Assembly: GCA_038324085.1 (NCBI GenBank)
Contig: JBBQHP010000004.1
Span: forward strand, 1 to 64,000
Direction of reading: 5' to 3'
From: Ga0077523 sp038324085
GTDB taxonomy: Bacteria > Pseudomonadota > Gammaproteobacteria > Burkholderiales > Ga0077523
DNA length: 64,000 nt
The translations under genes and the position numbers were made by a program. The notes below the pieces were generated by a model. That model saw only the letters and a list, made by a program, of their open reading frames with translations. It did not search any database and was not told where the DNA came from. Shown here in pieces: positions 1-8,098 of this stretch (position 1 is its first letter; the number at the start of each line of letters is the position of its first letter).

Positions 1-21
1 CGACCATTCAGGGCCGCCCAT
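1..21 (-). CDS. Partial CDS leaving the left edge
   Basis: On the minus strand an ATG at 21-19 is preceded by a GGAGGG Shine-Dalgarno-like stretch (30-25). Only the first seven codons (MGGPEWS) lie in the window. It starts about 115 bases after the stop of the MetE-like gene on the same strand, so it could be the next gene of that operon. Too little is present to name it. The short RBS-to-start spacing makes the start plausible but not certain. Confidence 0.35.
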
Positions 22-135
22 GAGCCCTCCAGAAGCTTCGGAAACCGACTTCAGCACTGGATCGGTGTCTCGCCGCAAGAAAACGCAGCGCGCCTCGCAC
101 GGGTCGGCTTGCCAACACTTAAGTCCGACAGGCTC

Positions 136-1672
136 CTAGGAATCGGGATAGCGCATGCGCAGGCGCGCAGAGGCCTCGACGATGGCTGCGAGTTTGCGTT
201 CCGCCACAAGGGCCGAGGCTACGGGATTGTCGGCAAATGTAGCGAAACCGCAATCCGGATTGAGCAGCACGCGCGCGGGCCCGAAGACCCTGACGGCACG
301 CTCGGCTTTCGCCATGATGGCATCCACCGTCTCGATGTGCAGATGCTTCTGGTTGACTACGCCCACGCCCACGCGGCGGTCGTCGGGCAGGGCGCGCAGT
401 ACTTCGATCTCGCCGGCGCGCGGCGTGCACAACTCGAGCGAGAACGTGCCCACGTTCATCGTGGCAAATGTGGACGCGAGTGGTGCGTAGTTGCCGCTGA
501 GGCAAGTGGATTCGTCGGGTGTCCAGTTGCCGCGACACATGTGCAACGCCAGCCGCTCGAGGGGGAAGCCGGCGGTCACCGCGTTGACGAGATCGCGCGC
601 GAAGGCGAGTTCGCCGGCGGCGTCGCCTCTCTCCGAAAGTGCCCCGCACATGAATCTTCGCTGCGGGCTGGGGCCCGTGAACACGACCTCGGCAAGCACC
701 GGTTCGTCGAACTGCACCAGGGCGACGCCGGCGGCCAGGAGATCGGCAAGCTCTTCGCGCAGTACGCGCACGATGTCCTGTGCCATGTGCTCACGCGATG
801 CGTATGCATTGTCTGAAATGCATACGCATCGTGCGCGTGAGCAGATACGGACCGGGCAACGCTACCTTGATCGGCCGGTCCGTCAGGGTGCGCACGAACG
901 CGGCTTCCTGCACCGCGATCGGCCGGCTGCGGCCGATCGGGCCGAACACGGCCGGGTGGCGGATCGCGCCCGCCGGAACGTCGAGTGCGCCCAGTTCGCG
1001 TTCGAATGCGTCCGGGTCGTCCACCAGGGGCAGCAGGTCGGTGAGCGGGATGAGCTGGCAGTTGTCGAGCCGGCCGCCGACGAAGCTCGCATAGCTGTCG
1101 CGGCGCTGCTCGCCGTCCGTGACGACGTCGGCACCGGCACGCAGTTGCGCTTCCACGGCTAGGCGCACCGCGTCGTCGGCCGTCGCCTGGAACTCGTCCT
1201 CGCCGAGGCGACCTTCCATGCGATCGTGCACAGCCTGCAGCATCCAGCGCGGCCGCGGCCAGCTGCCGATGCCCATGACCGCGAACGGCGCGATCCTGGC
1301 AGCCGCCAACGGTAGTGGCAGACGGTCCGGAATGATCACCGGCACGATCTGCATGCGTGCCGTCGCGGGTCGCGTTGCGGCACGCCGCTCCGACAGGCTC
1401 CCCTTGCAGACCAGAAACGAGCGTTCGCGCCCTGTCTCACGGATCGAAACCAGTTCATTGCCGGTGAGGCGACACCACGCCGGCAAATCCTCGTGCACCG
1501 ACGTTTCCGTCGAAAGGATCTCCAGCAGCTGTCCGCGATCGAGCGGGTCGATGTGCTTGCGGATGAGCAGCAAGAGCCCATTGCCGCAATCGAGATCGCC
1601 GCCGTCGAAGCTCGCGTCGGGGTGGTGTTCGTGCCGGCCGGCTTCCGCGCCGGCTGAGTTGCCGGGACTCAA
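136..1672 (-). pseudogene. TusA-like domain fused to core MetE-type methyltransferase, frameshifted
   Basis: The frame opens at a TTG (1672) overlapping the TGA of the DsrE-like gene. It encodes a TusA-like domain (GGDLDCG, LPAWCRLTG), then runs with no stop through a linker into a MetE catalytic core (GIGSWPRPRW, VTDGEQRRDS, LPGPYLLTRTM). It breaks near 811 and resumes in another frame at AYASREHMAQDIVRV. The second part has QFDEPVL and the zinc ligands HMC (LALHMCRGNW) and Cys (NPDCGF), and stops at 136. MetE cores move a methyl group to a zinc-bound thiol. The folate-binding N-terminal half of full MetE is absent. If MetE were translated separately, ATG 1354 could serve. Catalytic residues are intact on both sides of the break, so a sequence error or recent mutation is as likely as an old pseudogene. 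The methyl acceptor is unknown; the TusA/DsrE neighbours suggest a sulfur carrier. Confidence 0.75.
796..831. repeat. Perfect 15-bp inverted repeat at the frameshift
   Basis: The arms CGATGCGTATGCATT (796-810) and AATGCATACGCATCG (817-831) are perfect reverse complements around the 6-base loop GTCTGA. The hairpin lies inside the MetE-like coding region, exactly where the reading frame is lost. It has no T-tract, so it is not a normal terminator. A quasi-palindrome made perfect by template switching would explain both the symmetry and the frameshift; that mechanism is inference. Confidence 0.85.
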
Positions 1673-2037
1673 TACGACAGAGACGGCGTCCCGTCGGACA
1701 GGAACTCCACCAGCTTCGCGCCGCCCACGATGGTCGCCCCGGCGACGAGACTGCTCTCGTCGAGTTTCCTTTTCTTGAAGCAGGGCGAACACACCCAGAC
1801 CTTGCCGCCCGCCTTGATGAAGTTGTCCATCAGCTCCTTCAATGGCGCGAACCCGTCCTCATGGATGGCGTCGGCGACGCCTTTCTGTGCCAGCCTGACG
1901 CCCTCGATCGACAGGAACACCAGGGTGTCCTGAGCCGAGGCGACGGCCGCGTTGGCGACCACGAAAGCCACAGTGGCCTTGTCCGCGTTGTCGGTCGAGC
2001 ACGAAAGGGCGACGCAGAATTTACCGGTACCGGGCAT
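1669..2037 (-). CDS. DsrE/DsrF-like sulfur-relay family protein
   Basis: A 122-residue protein with a DsrE-type alpha/beta fold pattern: an early SCSTDNADKATVAF segment, a hydrophobic strand (DTLVFLSIEG) and the cysteine loop VWVCSPCFKKR typical of DsrE-family and related proteins. Family members pass persulfide sulfur to TusA-type carriers or bind small thiols. A strong AGGAGG sits 7 bases before the ATG at 2037. The gene lies between two TusA-like reading frames, starting 23 bases after the first and sharing its TGA with the TTG of the second. This tight packing indicates one operon and a shared job in cytoplasmic sulfur transfer. Substrate not known. Confidence 0.8.
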   Translation of the reverse strand: MPGTGKFCVALSCSTDNADKATVAFVVANAAVASAQDTLVFLSIEGVRLAQKGVADAIHEDGFAPLKELMDNFIKAGGKVWVCSPCFKKRKLDESSLVAGATIVGGAKLVEFLSDGTPSLSY

Positions 2038-2060
2038 GGGATTGTCCTCCTGGACGACGA

Positions 2061-2306
2061 TTAGCGGTCCGCGCCTCGGGGTTTGCGCTGGATCCAGTAG
2101 AGATGGCGTTGCAGGTCTTGTTCTACGATCCGTTCACCCGTCAGGCGGCACCATGCCGGGAGATCCTGAATGGCGCCCGGATCGGTGGCATGAACACGGA
2201 TGATCTCGTCGGGCCGCATGTCCTGAAGCAGAAAACGCAACCGGATCAGGAGATCTCCGCAGCCGAGATCGCCAGCGTCCCATTCATGCTGGTGAACAGT
2301 CCCCAT
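2061..2306 (-). CDS. TusA-like sulfurtransferase, stand-alone
   Basis: An 81-residue protein from ATG 2306 that resembles the TusA domain of the fused gene downstream. Shared landmarks are a cysteine in AGDLGCGDL, a basic/acidic middle segment (EIIRVHATDPGA) and LPAWCRLTG. Canonical TusA carries its sulfur on the first Cys of CPxP. Here the equivalent region reads GCGDL, so this is a divergent subgroup. It is probably the first gene of the minus-strand operon (TusA, DsrE, TusA-MetE), divergent from ghrA across a 91-base gap. Two TusA-like copies in one operon suggest carriers for different partners. The start was chosen because homology to the second copy begins just after it. Confidence 0.7.
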   Translation of the reverse strand: MGTVHQHEWDAGDLGCGDLLIRLRFLLQDMRPDEIIRVHATDPGAIQDLPAWCRLTGERIVEQDLQRHLYWIQRKPRGADR

Positions 2307-2338
2307 CGAGCCGTGGAGAGTAGCGGGGTCGGATGCAA

Positions 2339-2366
2339 TTCGCAAACCCGGCGGGTCGCTTATGAT
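2339..2366 (+). promoter_or_regulatory. Putative sigma-70 promoter of ghrA
   Basis: TTCGCA (2339-2344) and TATGAT (2361-2366) are separated by 16 bases. Transcription would begin near 2373, ahead of the ATG at 2398. This argues against the in-frame ATG at 2362, which lies inside the -10 element. Confidence 0.5.
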
Positions 2367-2397
2367 TCCGCGCCGCCGCCAATCCCGGACCGAGTGC

Positions 2398-3324
2398 ATG
2401 AGCATCGTCTTCTACAGCCGCACCGACGCGCCCGAGCCCTGGCGAGAAGCCATCGCCGCCGAGTTTCCCCACCTCGCGTTCCACGTCTGGCCCGATGCGG
2501 GCGATCTGGCGTCGGTGCGCTACACGTTGGTGTGGAAGCCGCCATCCGGGTGGCACTCTCAATTTCCGCGGCTCGAGGCGATTCTCTCGCTCGGCGCGGG
2601 CGTCGACGCGATCCTGGCCGATCCACGACTCCCCCGTGGCATCAGCGTATTGCGTCTCGTCGACGCCGGACTGAGCCGGCAGATGGCCGAGTACGCCGCC
2701 TTCGGCGTCTTGTACTTTCAGCGACGCCTGCACGGGTATGCCGCGCAGCAGCGCGAACGACGCTGGGAGCCGCTCGTGCCGCTCGAGACCGGCGCATGCA
2801 CCGTCGGCGTCATGGGGCTTGGCGTTCTCGGGGCGCACGTTGCCCGATTCATCGCGGGCATGGGTTACCCCGTGATCGGCTGGAGCCGTACGCTCAAGCG
2901 CGTACCGGATGTCATTTGCCACGGCGCAGCCGACATCGACGTATTTCTCGCGCAGACGAAGGTGTTGATCAATCTGCTCCCGCTGACGCCTGCCACGAAA
3001 GGCATCCTCGATGGGCGCTTGTTCGATCGCCTCCCGCGCGGGGCATGTCTGGTGAACATTGCGCGGGGCGGACATCTCGTCGAGGGCGATCTAGTCGCGG
3101 CGCTGGACCGCGGCCAGCTGGACGGTGCGCTGCTCGATGTCTTCGACGAAGAACCGCTCCCCGCGAGTCATCCCTTCTGGACGCACCCGAGGATCGTCGT
3201 TACCCCGCACGTCGCCGCGGTGACGCACGCATCGGCGGCGGCGGCGCAGGTGATCGCGAATCTGCATCGCCTCGAACGCGGCGAGATTCCGCAGGGCATC
3301 GTGAATCGCAGCGTGGGCTATTGA
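2398..3324 (+). CDS. ghrA: Glyoxylate/hydroxypyruvate reductase A
   Basis: A 308-residue D-isomer-specific 2-hydroxyacid dehydrogenase of the GhrA type, reducing glyoxylate or hydroxypyruvate with NAD(P)H in the cytoplasm. The Rossmann motif GLGVLG is at about residues 140-145. The catalytic set is visible: Arg in NIARGG (about 223), Glu in FDEEPL (about 252) and His in TPHVAA (about 271). Length matches the family. The ATG at 2398 was preferred over 2362 because homology starts at MSIVFYS and a promoter -10 overlaps the upstream ATG. It is transcribed away from the sulfur operon and converges with glgP. The link to a glyoxylate-type aminotransferase at 30-31 kb is metabolic only. Confidence 0.88.
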   Translation: MSIVFYSRTDAPEPWREAIAAEFPHLAFHVWPDAGDLASVRYTLVWKPPSGWHSQFPRLEAILSLGAGVDAILADPRLPRGISVLRLVDAGLSRQMAEYAAFGVLYFQRRLHGYAAQQRERRWEPLVPLETGACTVGVMGLGVLGAHVARFIAGMGYPVIGWSRTLKRVPDVICHGAADIDVFLAQTKVLINLLPLTPATKGILDGRLFDRLPRGACLVNIARGGHLVEGDLVAALDRGQLDGALLDVFDEEPLPASHPFWTHPRIVVTPHVAAVTHASAAAAQVIANLHRLERGEIPQGIVNRSVGY

Positions 3325-3432
3325 CGATCGCGCTATCCGGGGAAATCCGCGCCGCAGCGCATCCGGGCGTGCCGGTTGCGCCGGGATTCGTGTCCGCCGC
3401 ACCGGTGGCGGCGCAAGTTCAAGCCGCCAGGC

Positions 3433-5994
3433 TTACAGCCACAGCATCATGCCCATACCCAGCCTATGGGTCAGCAGCTCATGGTACGGGTATACGCGCA
3501 CGCGGTACTCGAGCTTGCCGCAGATCTCCGGCGTGAGCGAGAGCACGAAGCGATGCTCGTTCTGGTCGGTCAGGGTCCCGTCGGCCTCGAAACGATAGTG
3601 GGTGATCTGGCGTTGACTCTCCACGAGCGTGTGCCGGGCCAGTGCCAGTTCGACCACGATGTCCTCGGGCTTCATGCCGTCGAGATACACGGCCACCTCG
3701 AGGCCGATATCGCCCCCGAAGGCGATCCGTTTCGGGGCGGAATCGAGCCGCCGGATGCGGACGTTGGTCCAGCACGCGCGCACATGCGCTTTCCAGTCGG
3801 CAAGCCGGCGCGCGTTGGCATAGTCGCCTTCGCTGTGACGTCGCCATTGGCGAGATGCCGGAAGATAGAATTTCGCGACGTATTCGTTGACCATCCGCGT
3901 CGAATTGAAGCGCGGCAACAGCGTGGCGATGGACCGCTTGGCCATTCGCACCCACTCTGCCGAGAAGCCCATCTCGTTGCGTGAGTAGTACGCGGGAATG
4001 ACGTGGTCCTGCAGCAGTTCGTACAGGGTCTTCGATTCCTCGAAATTGCGGCGATGCTCGTCGAGCGATTCCGCCACCGGCTTGATGGCCCAGCCGTTGG
4101 TGCCGTCGTAGCCCTCGTCCCACCAGCCGTCGCGCACGGACAGATTGAGAACTCCGTTGATCGCGGCCTTCATGCCCGACGTCCCGCTTGCTTCGAGCGG
4201 ATAGACCGGATTGTTGAGCCATACATCCACCCCGGAGACGAGACGCCGCGCGAGGCGCAACTCGTAGTTCTCGACCAACAGCACACGTCCCTCGAACTCC
4301 TGCAGGCGCGAGATCTGATTGATGCGACGGATGAGGTCCTGGCCGGGAACGTCGGCCGGATGCGCCTTGCCCGTGAAGATGAACAGCACCGGGCGCTCAT
4401 CGTTGCATACGATCTGTTTCAGACAATCGAGATTCTCGAACAGCAGCGCCGCGCGCTTGTAGGTGGCAAAACGACGGGCAAAACCGATCACCAGCACGTT
4501 CGGATTGGCCGGATCCACGAACTTGAGCAGGCGGTCAAGGTGCGCTTCCGAGCCATTGTTGCGGAAGTGCTGCCGGGCCACGCGATTGCGCACGAGGTGC
4601 AGCATCTGCGACTTGAGCGACTGGCGTACGCTCCAGAACAGGTGATCCGGGATTGCATCGATGCGCTGCCAGAACCCCGCGTCGGTCACGTGCTGGGTCC
4701 ATTCGTAGCCGAGGAACTTCTCGAACTGGTCGGCCCATTCCTGCGCGAGGAAGGTCGGCACGTGCACGCCGTTGGTGATGTACTGGAGGGGGTTCTCGCG
4801 TGCCTCGACCTGTGGCCACATGCCGGCGAGGATGCGCGAGGACACGGCGCCGTGGATGCGCGAGACGCCGTTGTTGAAGCGCGAACCGTGAATCGCGAGG
4901 GCCGTCATGTTGAAGTCGCCACCGCCTTCGCCCATGCGACCCAGGGCGAAGAACCGGTCCAGATCGATGCCCAGTTCCCCGACGAACTTCTCGAAGTAGG
5001 CGGTCATCATGTCCACGGGGAAGTGATCGTGGCCCGCCGGAACCGGTGTGTGCGTGGTGAATACCGTGTTGCCCGCGACCGCTTCCATGGCGGTGGCGAA
5101 AGGATGGCCCTGGGCGACCAGTTCGCGCATGCGCTCGAGCACCAGGAAGGCTGCGTGGCCTTCGTTGATGTGCCAGACCGTCGGCTTGAGGCCGAGGGCG
5201 GCGAGCGCACGCACGCCGCCGATGCCAAGCACCAGCTCCTGCTCGATGCGATCGACCTTGTCCCCGCCGTAGAGTCGATGGGTGATGTCACGGTCATGCA
5301 CCGCATTGCGCTCTAGGGCCGCATCGAGCAGGTAGAGCTTGACGTGGCCGACTTTGGCCTGCCAGACCTTGAGCCAGATCTGGCGTCCCGGAAACTCGAC
5401 GGAGACGAAAACCTCGGTTCCGTCCGGGCGCGTGACCGGGCTGATCGGCAGGTCCTCGAATTCGGAATCAGCGTAAGAGGCGTGCTGGTTGCCGTCGCCG
5501 TCGATGGTCTGCGAGAAATAACCCTGGCGATAGAGGAGGCCCACGCCGACGAAGGGTAGTCGCATGTCGCTCGCGGCCTTGCAGTGGTCGCCTGCGAGGA
5601 TGCCCAGACCGCCGGAATAGATGGGCAGCGATTCGTGAAAACCGAACTCGGCGCAGAAATAGGCGACCAGATCGTTCTGTCGCAGCCACTCGGAATTGTT
5701 GCGGCGAAGCGGCTCGTCGTGATAGCTGTCGAATGCCGACAGGACGCGGTTGTAGCTGTTGATGAACACCGCATCGTCGGCTGCCTCGATCAACCGCTGC
5801 TCGTCCACCCGCTTCAGGAACGCTTTCGGGCTGTGGCCCACGGCGTCCCAGAGGCTCGTGTGCAGCCGGGAGAACAGCGTGCGAGTGGGTCGGTCCCAGC
5901 TGTACCAGAGGTTGTCCGCCAGTTCCTCGAGGCGGGCAAGGCGGCGCGGGATCTTGGGATTGACTTCGAGCAGGAAGGTATTGCCGGATGTCAT
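3433..5994 (-). CDS. glgP: Alpha-glucan (glycogen/maltodextrin) phosphorylase
   Basis: An 853-residue GT35 phosphorylase that releases glucose-1-phosphate from glycogen or maltodextrin. Visible signatures are the N-terminal DNLWYSWDRPTRTLF segment, YSGGLGILAGDHCKAASD, HINEGHAAF, and the pyridoxal-phosphate region EASGTSGMKAAING with its lysine, followed by DGWWDEGYDGTNGWAI. This is the shorter alpha-glucan phosphorylase branch found in many bacteria and archaea, distinct from E. coli GlgP. A TTG at 6018 extends the frame. The ATG at 5994 was chosen because a TACAAT -10-like element at 6035-6030 would leave a short leader. No other glycogen genes lie in the window. Confidence 0.9.
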   Translation of the reverse strand: MTSGNTFLLEVNPKIPRRLARLEELADNLWYSWDRPTRTLFSRLHTSLWDAVGHSPKAFLKRVDEQRLIEAADDAVFINSYNRVLSAFDSYHDEPLRRNNSEWLRQNDLVAYFCAEFGFHESLPIYSGGLGILAGDHCKAASDMRLPFVGVGLLYRQGYFSQTIDGDGNQHASYADSEFEDLPISPVTRPDGTEVFVSVEFPGRQIWLKVWQAKVGHVKLYLLDAALERNAVHDRDITHRLYGGDKVDRIEQELVLGIGGVRALAALGLKPTVWHINEGHAAFLVLERMRELVAQGHPFATAMEAVAGNTVFTTHTPVPAGHDHFPVDMMTAYFEKFVGELGIDLDRFFALGRMGEGGGDFNMTALAIHGSRFNNGVSRIHGAVSSRILAGMWPQVEARENPLQYITNGVHVPTFLAQEWADQFEKFLGYEWTQHVTDAGFWQRIDAIPDHLFWSVRQSLKSQMLHLVRNRVARQHFRNNGSEAHLDRLLKFVDPANPNVLVIGFARRFATYKRAALLFENLDCLKQIVCNDERPVLFIFTGKAHPADVPGQDLIRRINQISRLQEFEGRVLLVENYELRLARRLVSGVDVWLNNPVYPLEASGTSGMKAAINGVLNLSVRDGWWDEGYDGTNGWAIKPVAESLDEHRRNFEESKTLYELLQDHVIPAYYSRNEMGFSAEWVRMAKRSIATLLPRFNSTRMVNEYVAKFYLPASRQWRRHSEGDYANARRLADWKAHVRACWTNVRIRRLDSAPKRIAFGGDIGLEVAVYLDGMKPEDIVVELALARHTLVESQRQITHYRFEADGTLTDQNEHRFVLSLTPEICGKLEYRVRVYPYHELLTHRLGMGMMLWL

Positions 5995-6058
5995 GGCGTC
6001 TCGATCCGCGATGGACAAGGATGCAGCGGATTGTAGCGCGCCCCCCAGCGTCCCTCAT

Positions 6059-6083
6059 CCAGCGCACCATCGTGGTGCGCTGG
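6059..6083. terminator. Strong hairpin between hslU and glgP
   Basis: A perfect 11-bp stem (CCAGCGCACCA / TGGTGCGCTGG) with a TCG loop lies 50 bases after the hslU stop on the minus strand. There is no T-run on either side, so it may end or stabilise the hslVU transcript rather than act as a classic intrinsic terminator. Confidence 0.45.
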
Positions 6084-6132
6084 GGATTGCAGCCGGGCTC
6101 GCGCGTCGCGAGTTCGGCGCGCTGCCCGGGCG

Positions 6133-7467
6133 CTACAGGACGTAACGCGCCAGATCTTCCGTGGCGGCGAGCTTGCTCAGGCGAGCGTCGACGGCGGCGG
6201 CGTCGATGGTGACGGTGGTTCCATCGTGTTTGGCGGCGTCGAAGGAGACCTCCTCCAGCAGCTTCTCCATCACGGTATGAAGGCGTCGCGCGCCGATGTT
6301 CTCGGTGCGCTCATTCACCTGCCACGCGATCTCGGCGAGCTTCCGAACGCCTTCGGGCGTGAATTGGAGGGTGACGCCCTCGGTTGCGAGCAACGCTTCG
6401 TACTGGCGGGTAAGGCAGGCGTCCGTGGACGTGAGGATCTGCTGGAAGTCTTCGACCGAAAGGGATTCGAGTTCCACGCGGATCGGAAAGCGCCCCTGCA
6501 GTTCCGGGATGAGATCCGACGGCTTGGCAAAGTGGAACGCGCCGCTGCCGATGAACAGGATGTGGTCGGTCTTGACCATGCCGTATTTGGTGGTGACCGT
6601 CGTACCCTCGACCAGGGGCAGCAGGTCGCGCTGCACGCCTTGGCGCGAGACATCGGCGCCCTGCATCTCCGAACGGCTTGCGATCTTGTCGATCTCGTCG
6701 AGGAATACGATGCCGTTGCCTTCAACGCTCGCGAGGGCACGCGACTTCAGCTCCTCGTCATTGATGAGTTTCGCCGCCTCCTCGTCGGTGAGGAGCAGCA
6801 TCGCCTCGCGCACCTTGAGCTTGCGCAGCTTGCGCCGGCCCGCCCCCATGTTCTGGAACATGCCCTGGATCTGCTGGGTCAGGTCCTCCATGCCCGGCGG
6901 GGCGAGGATTTCCATGTTCGCCGGCGCCTGGGCCACTTCGATCTCGATGTCCTTGTCGTCGAGTTCGTGCTCACGCAATCGTTTGCGGAATTTCTGTCGC
7001 GCCGTCGACTCCTGATCGACCGCTTCCACCGAACCGAAACCCGAATCTCGCGCTCCCGGAAGCAACACGTCGAGGACGCGGTCCTCGGCGGCATCCTCGG
7101 CGCGATGGCGCACCTTCTTCATCTCCAGTTCGCGCGTCTGCTTGATCGCCGTTTCGACCAGGTCGCGGATGATCGTGTCGACGTCGCGACCGACGTAACC
7201 CACTTCGGTGAACTTGGTGGCCTCGACCTTGATGAAGGGCGCGTCCGCGAGTCGCGCCAGGCGCCGCGCGATCTCGGTCTTGCCGACGCCCGTGGGGCCG
7301 ATCATCAGGATGTTCTTCGGCGTGATCTCCTGCCGCAGCGGCTCCGCCACCTGCTGGCGGCGCCAACGATTGCGCAGTGCGATTGCCACGGCCTTTTTTG
7401 CGGCGTGCTGGCCGATGATGAACTTGTCCAGTTCGTGGACGATTTCCTGTGGGGTCATTGAAGACAT
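6133..7467 (-). CDS. hslU: ATP-dependent protease ATPase subunit HslU
   Basis: A 444-residue AAA+ unfoldase that feeds substrates to the HslV peptidase in the cytoplasm. It starts TPQEIVHELDKFIIGQ. The Walker A is GPTGVGKTE, then comes the GYVGRDVD pore loop region, a variable I-domain in the middle, Walker B with VFLDEIDKIA, and sensor 2 with GARRLHTV. The C-terminal tail LARYVL is the type that docks into HslV. It lies 70 bases downstream of hslV on the same strand, the standard pairing and order. Length is normal. Confidence 0.97.
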   Translation of the reverse strand: MSSMTPQEIVHELDKFIIGQHAAKKAVAIALRNRWRRQQVAEPLRQEITPKNILMIGPTGVGKTEIARRLARLADAPFIKVEATKFTEVGYVGRDVDTIIRDLVETAIKQTRELEMKKVRHRAEDAAEDRVLDVLLPGARDSGFGSVEAVDQESTARQKFRKRLREHELDDKDIEIEVAQAPANMEILAPPGMEDLTQQIQGMFQNMGAGRRKLRKLKVREAMLLLTDEEAAKLINDEELKSRALASVEGNGIVFLDEIDKIASRSEMQGADVSRQGVQRDLLPLVEGTTVTTKYGMVKTDHILFIGSGAFHFAKPSDLIPELQGRFPIRVELESLSVEDFQQILTSTDACLTRQYEALLATEGVTLQFTPEGVRKLAEIAWQVNERTENIGARRLHTVMEKLLEEVSFDAAKHDGTTVTIDAAAVDARLSKLAATEDLARYVL

Positions 7468-7537
7468 GGACGGGATGGGGCGTTGCGCGGGGCAGCGCGA
7501 CCGAAATGGGACCGGCGACGGCCGGGCGGTGGATGAA

Positions 7538-8074
7538 TTACCCGAGCTCTTCGATCACATGCGACTGATTGGTGTAGATGCACAGATCGCCGGCGATCGA
7601 GAGCGACTTCTTGACGATCTCGGCGGGGGAGAGTTCCGTGTTCTCCAGCAGGGCGCGCGCGGCCGCCTGCGCATACGCCCCGCCACTGCCGATCGCCACC
7701 AGACCCAGTTCGGGTTCGAGCACGTCGCCGTTGCCGGTGATGATGAGCGAGCTTTCGCGGTCGGCGACCGCGAGCATGGCTTCGAGACGGCGCAGGATGC
7801 GGTCGGTGCGCCAGTCCTTGGCGAGTTCGACCGCGGAGCGCACCAGGTGGCCCTGGTGCTTGTCCAGCTTGGCTTCGAAACGCTCGAACAGCGTGAACGC
7901 GTCCGCGGTTCCGCCGGCGAACCCGGCCAGGATGCGATCCTGGTACAGGCGCCGGACCTTGCGCGCCGTCGCCTTCACGACAATGTTGCCGAGGGTGACC
8001 TGGCCGTCACCCCCCAGTGCTACGCGTTGACCGCGACGGGCCGAAAGTATGGTGGTGCCGTGGAACTCGGCCAT
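7538..8074 (-). CDS. hslV: ATP-dependent protease proteolytic subunit HslV
   Basis: A 178-residue N-terminal-threonine peptidase, the bacterial proteasome-like partner of HslU. The propeptide MAEFHG precedes the catalytic Thr of TTILSARRG, so the mature enzyme would start at Thr7. GGDGQVTLGN, AGFAGGTADAFTLFE and GSGGAYAQAAA are the usual family blocks. It sits directly upstream of hslU. Its start lies 24 bases after the stop of the STAS protein, so read-through from that gene is possible. I saw no clear heat-shock promoter in the short gap. Confidence 0.97.
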   Translation of the reverse strand: MAEFHGTTILSARRGQRVALGGDGQVTLGNIVVKATARKVRRLYQDRILAGFAGGTADAFTLFERFEAKLDKHQGHLVRSAVELAKDWRTDRILRRLEAMLAVADRESSLIITGNGDVLEPELGLVAIGSGGAYAQAAARALLENTELSPAEIVKKSLSIAGDLCIYTNQSHVIEELG

Positions 8075-8098
8075 AAATGCCCTGACAGGTGGAAAAGA

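Noticed and set aside
4003..5316. A long open frame on the plus strand opposite glycogen phosphorylase
   Set aside because: It mirrors the third-position GC bias of glgP, has a charged Arg/His/Glu-rich composition with no domain, and no ribosome site or promoter. Shadow frame.
6059..6083. Classic rho-independent terminator
   Set aside because: Stem is strong but no T-run follows on either strand, so I kept it only as a probable transcript-end hairpin.
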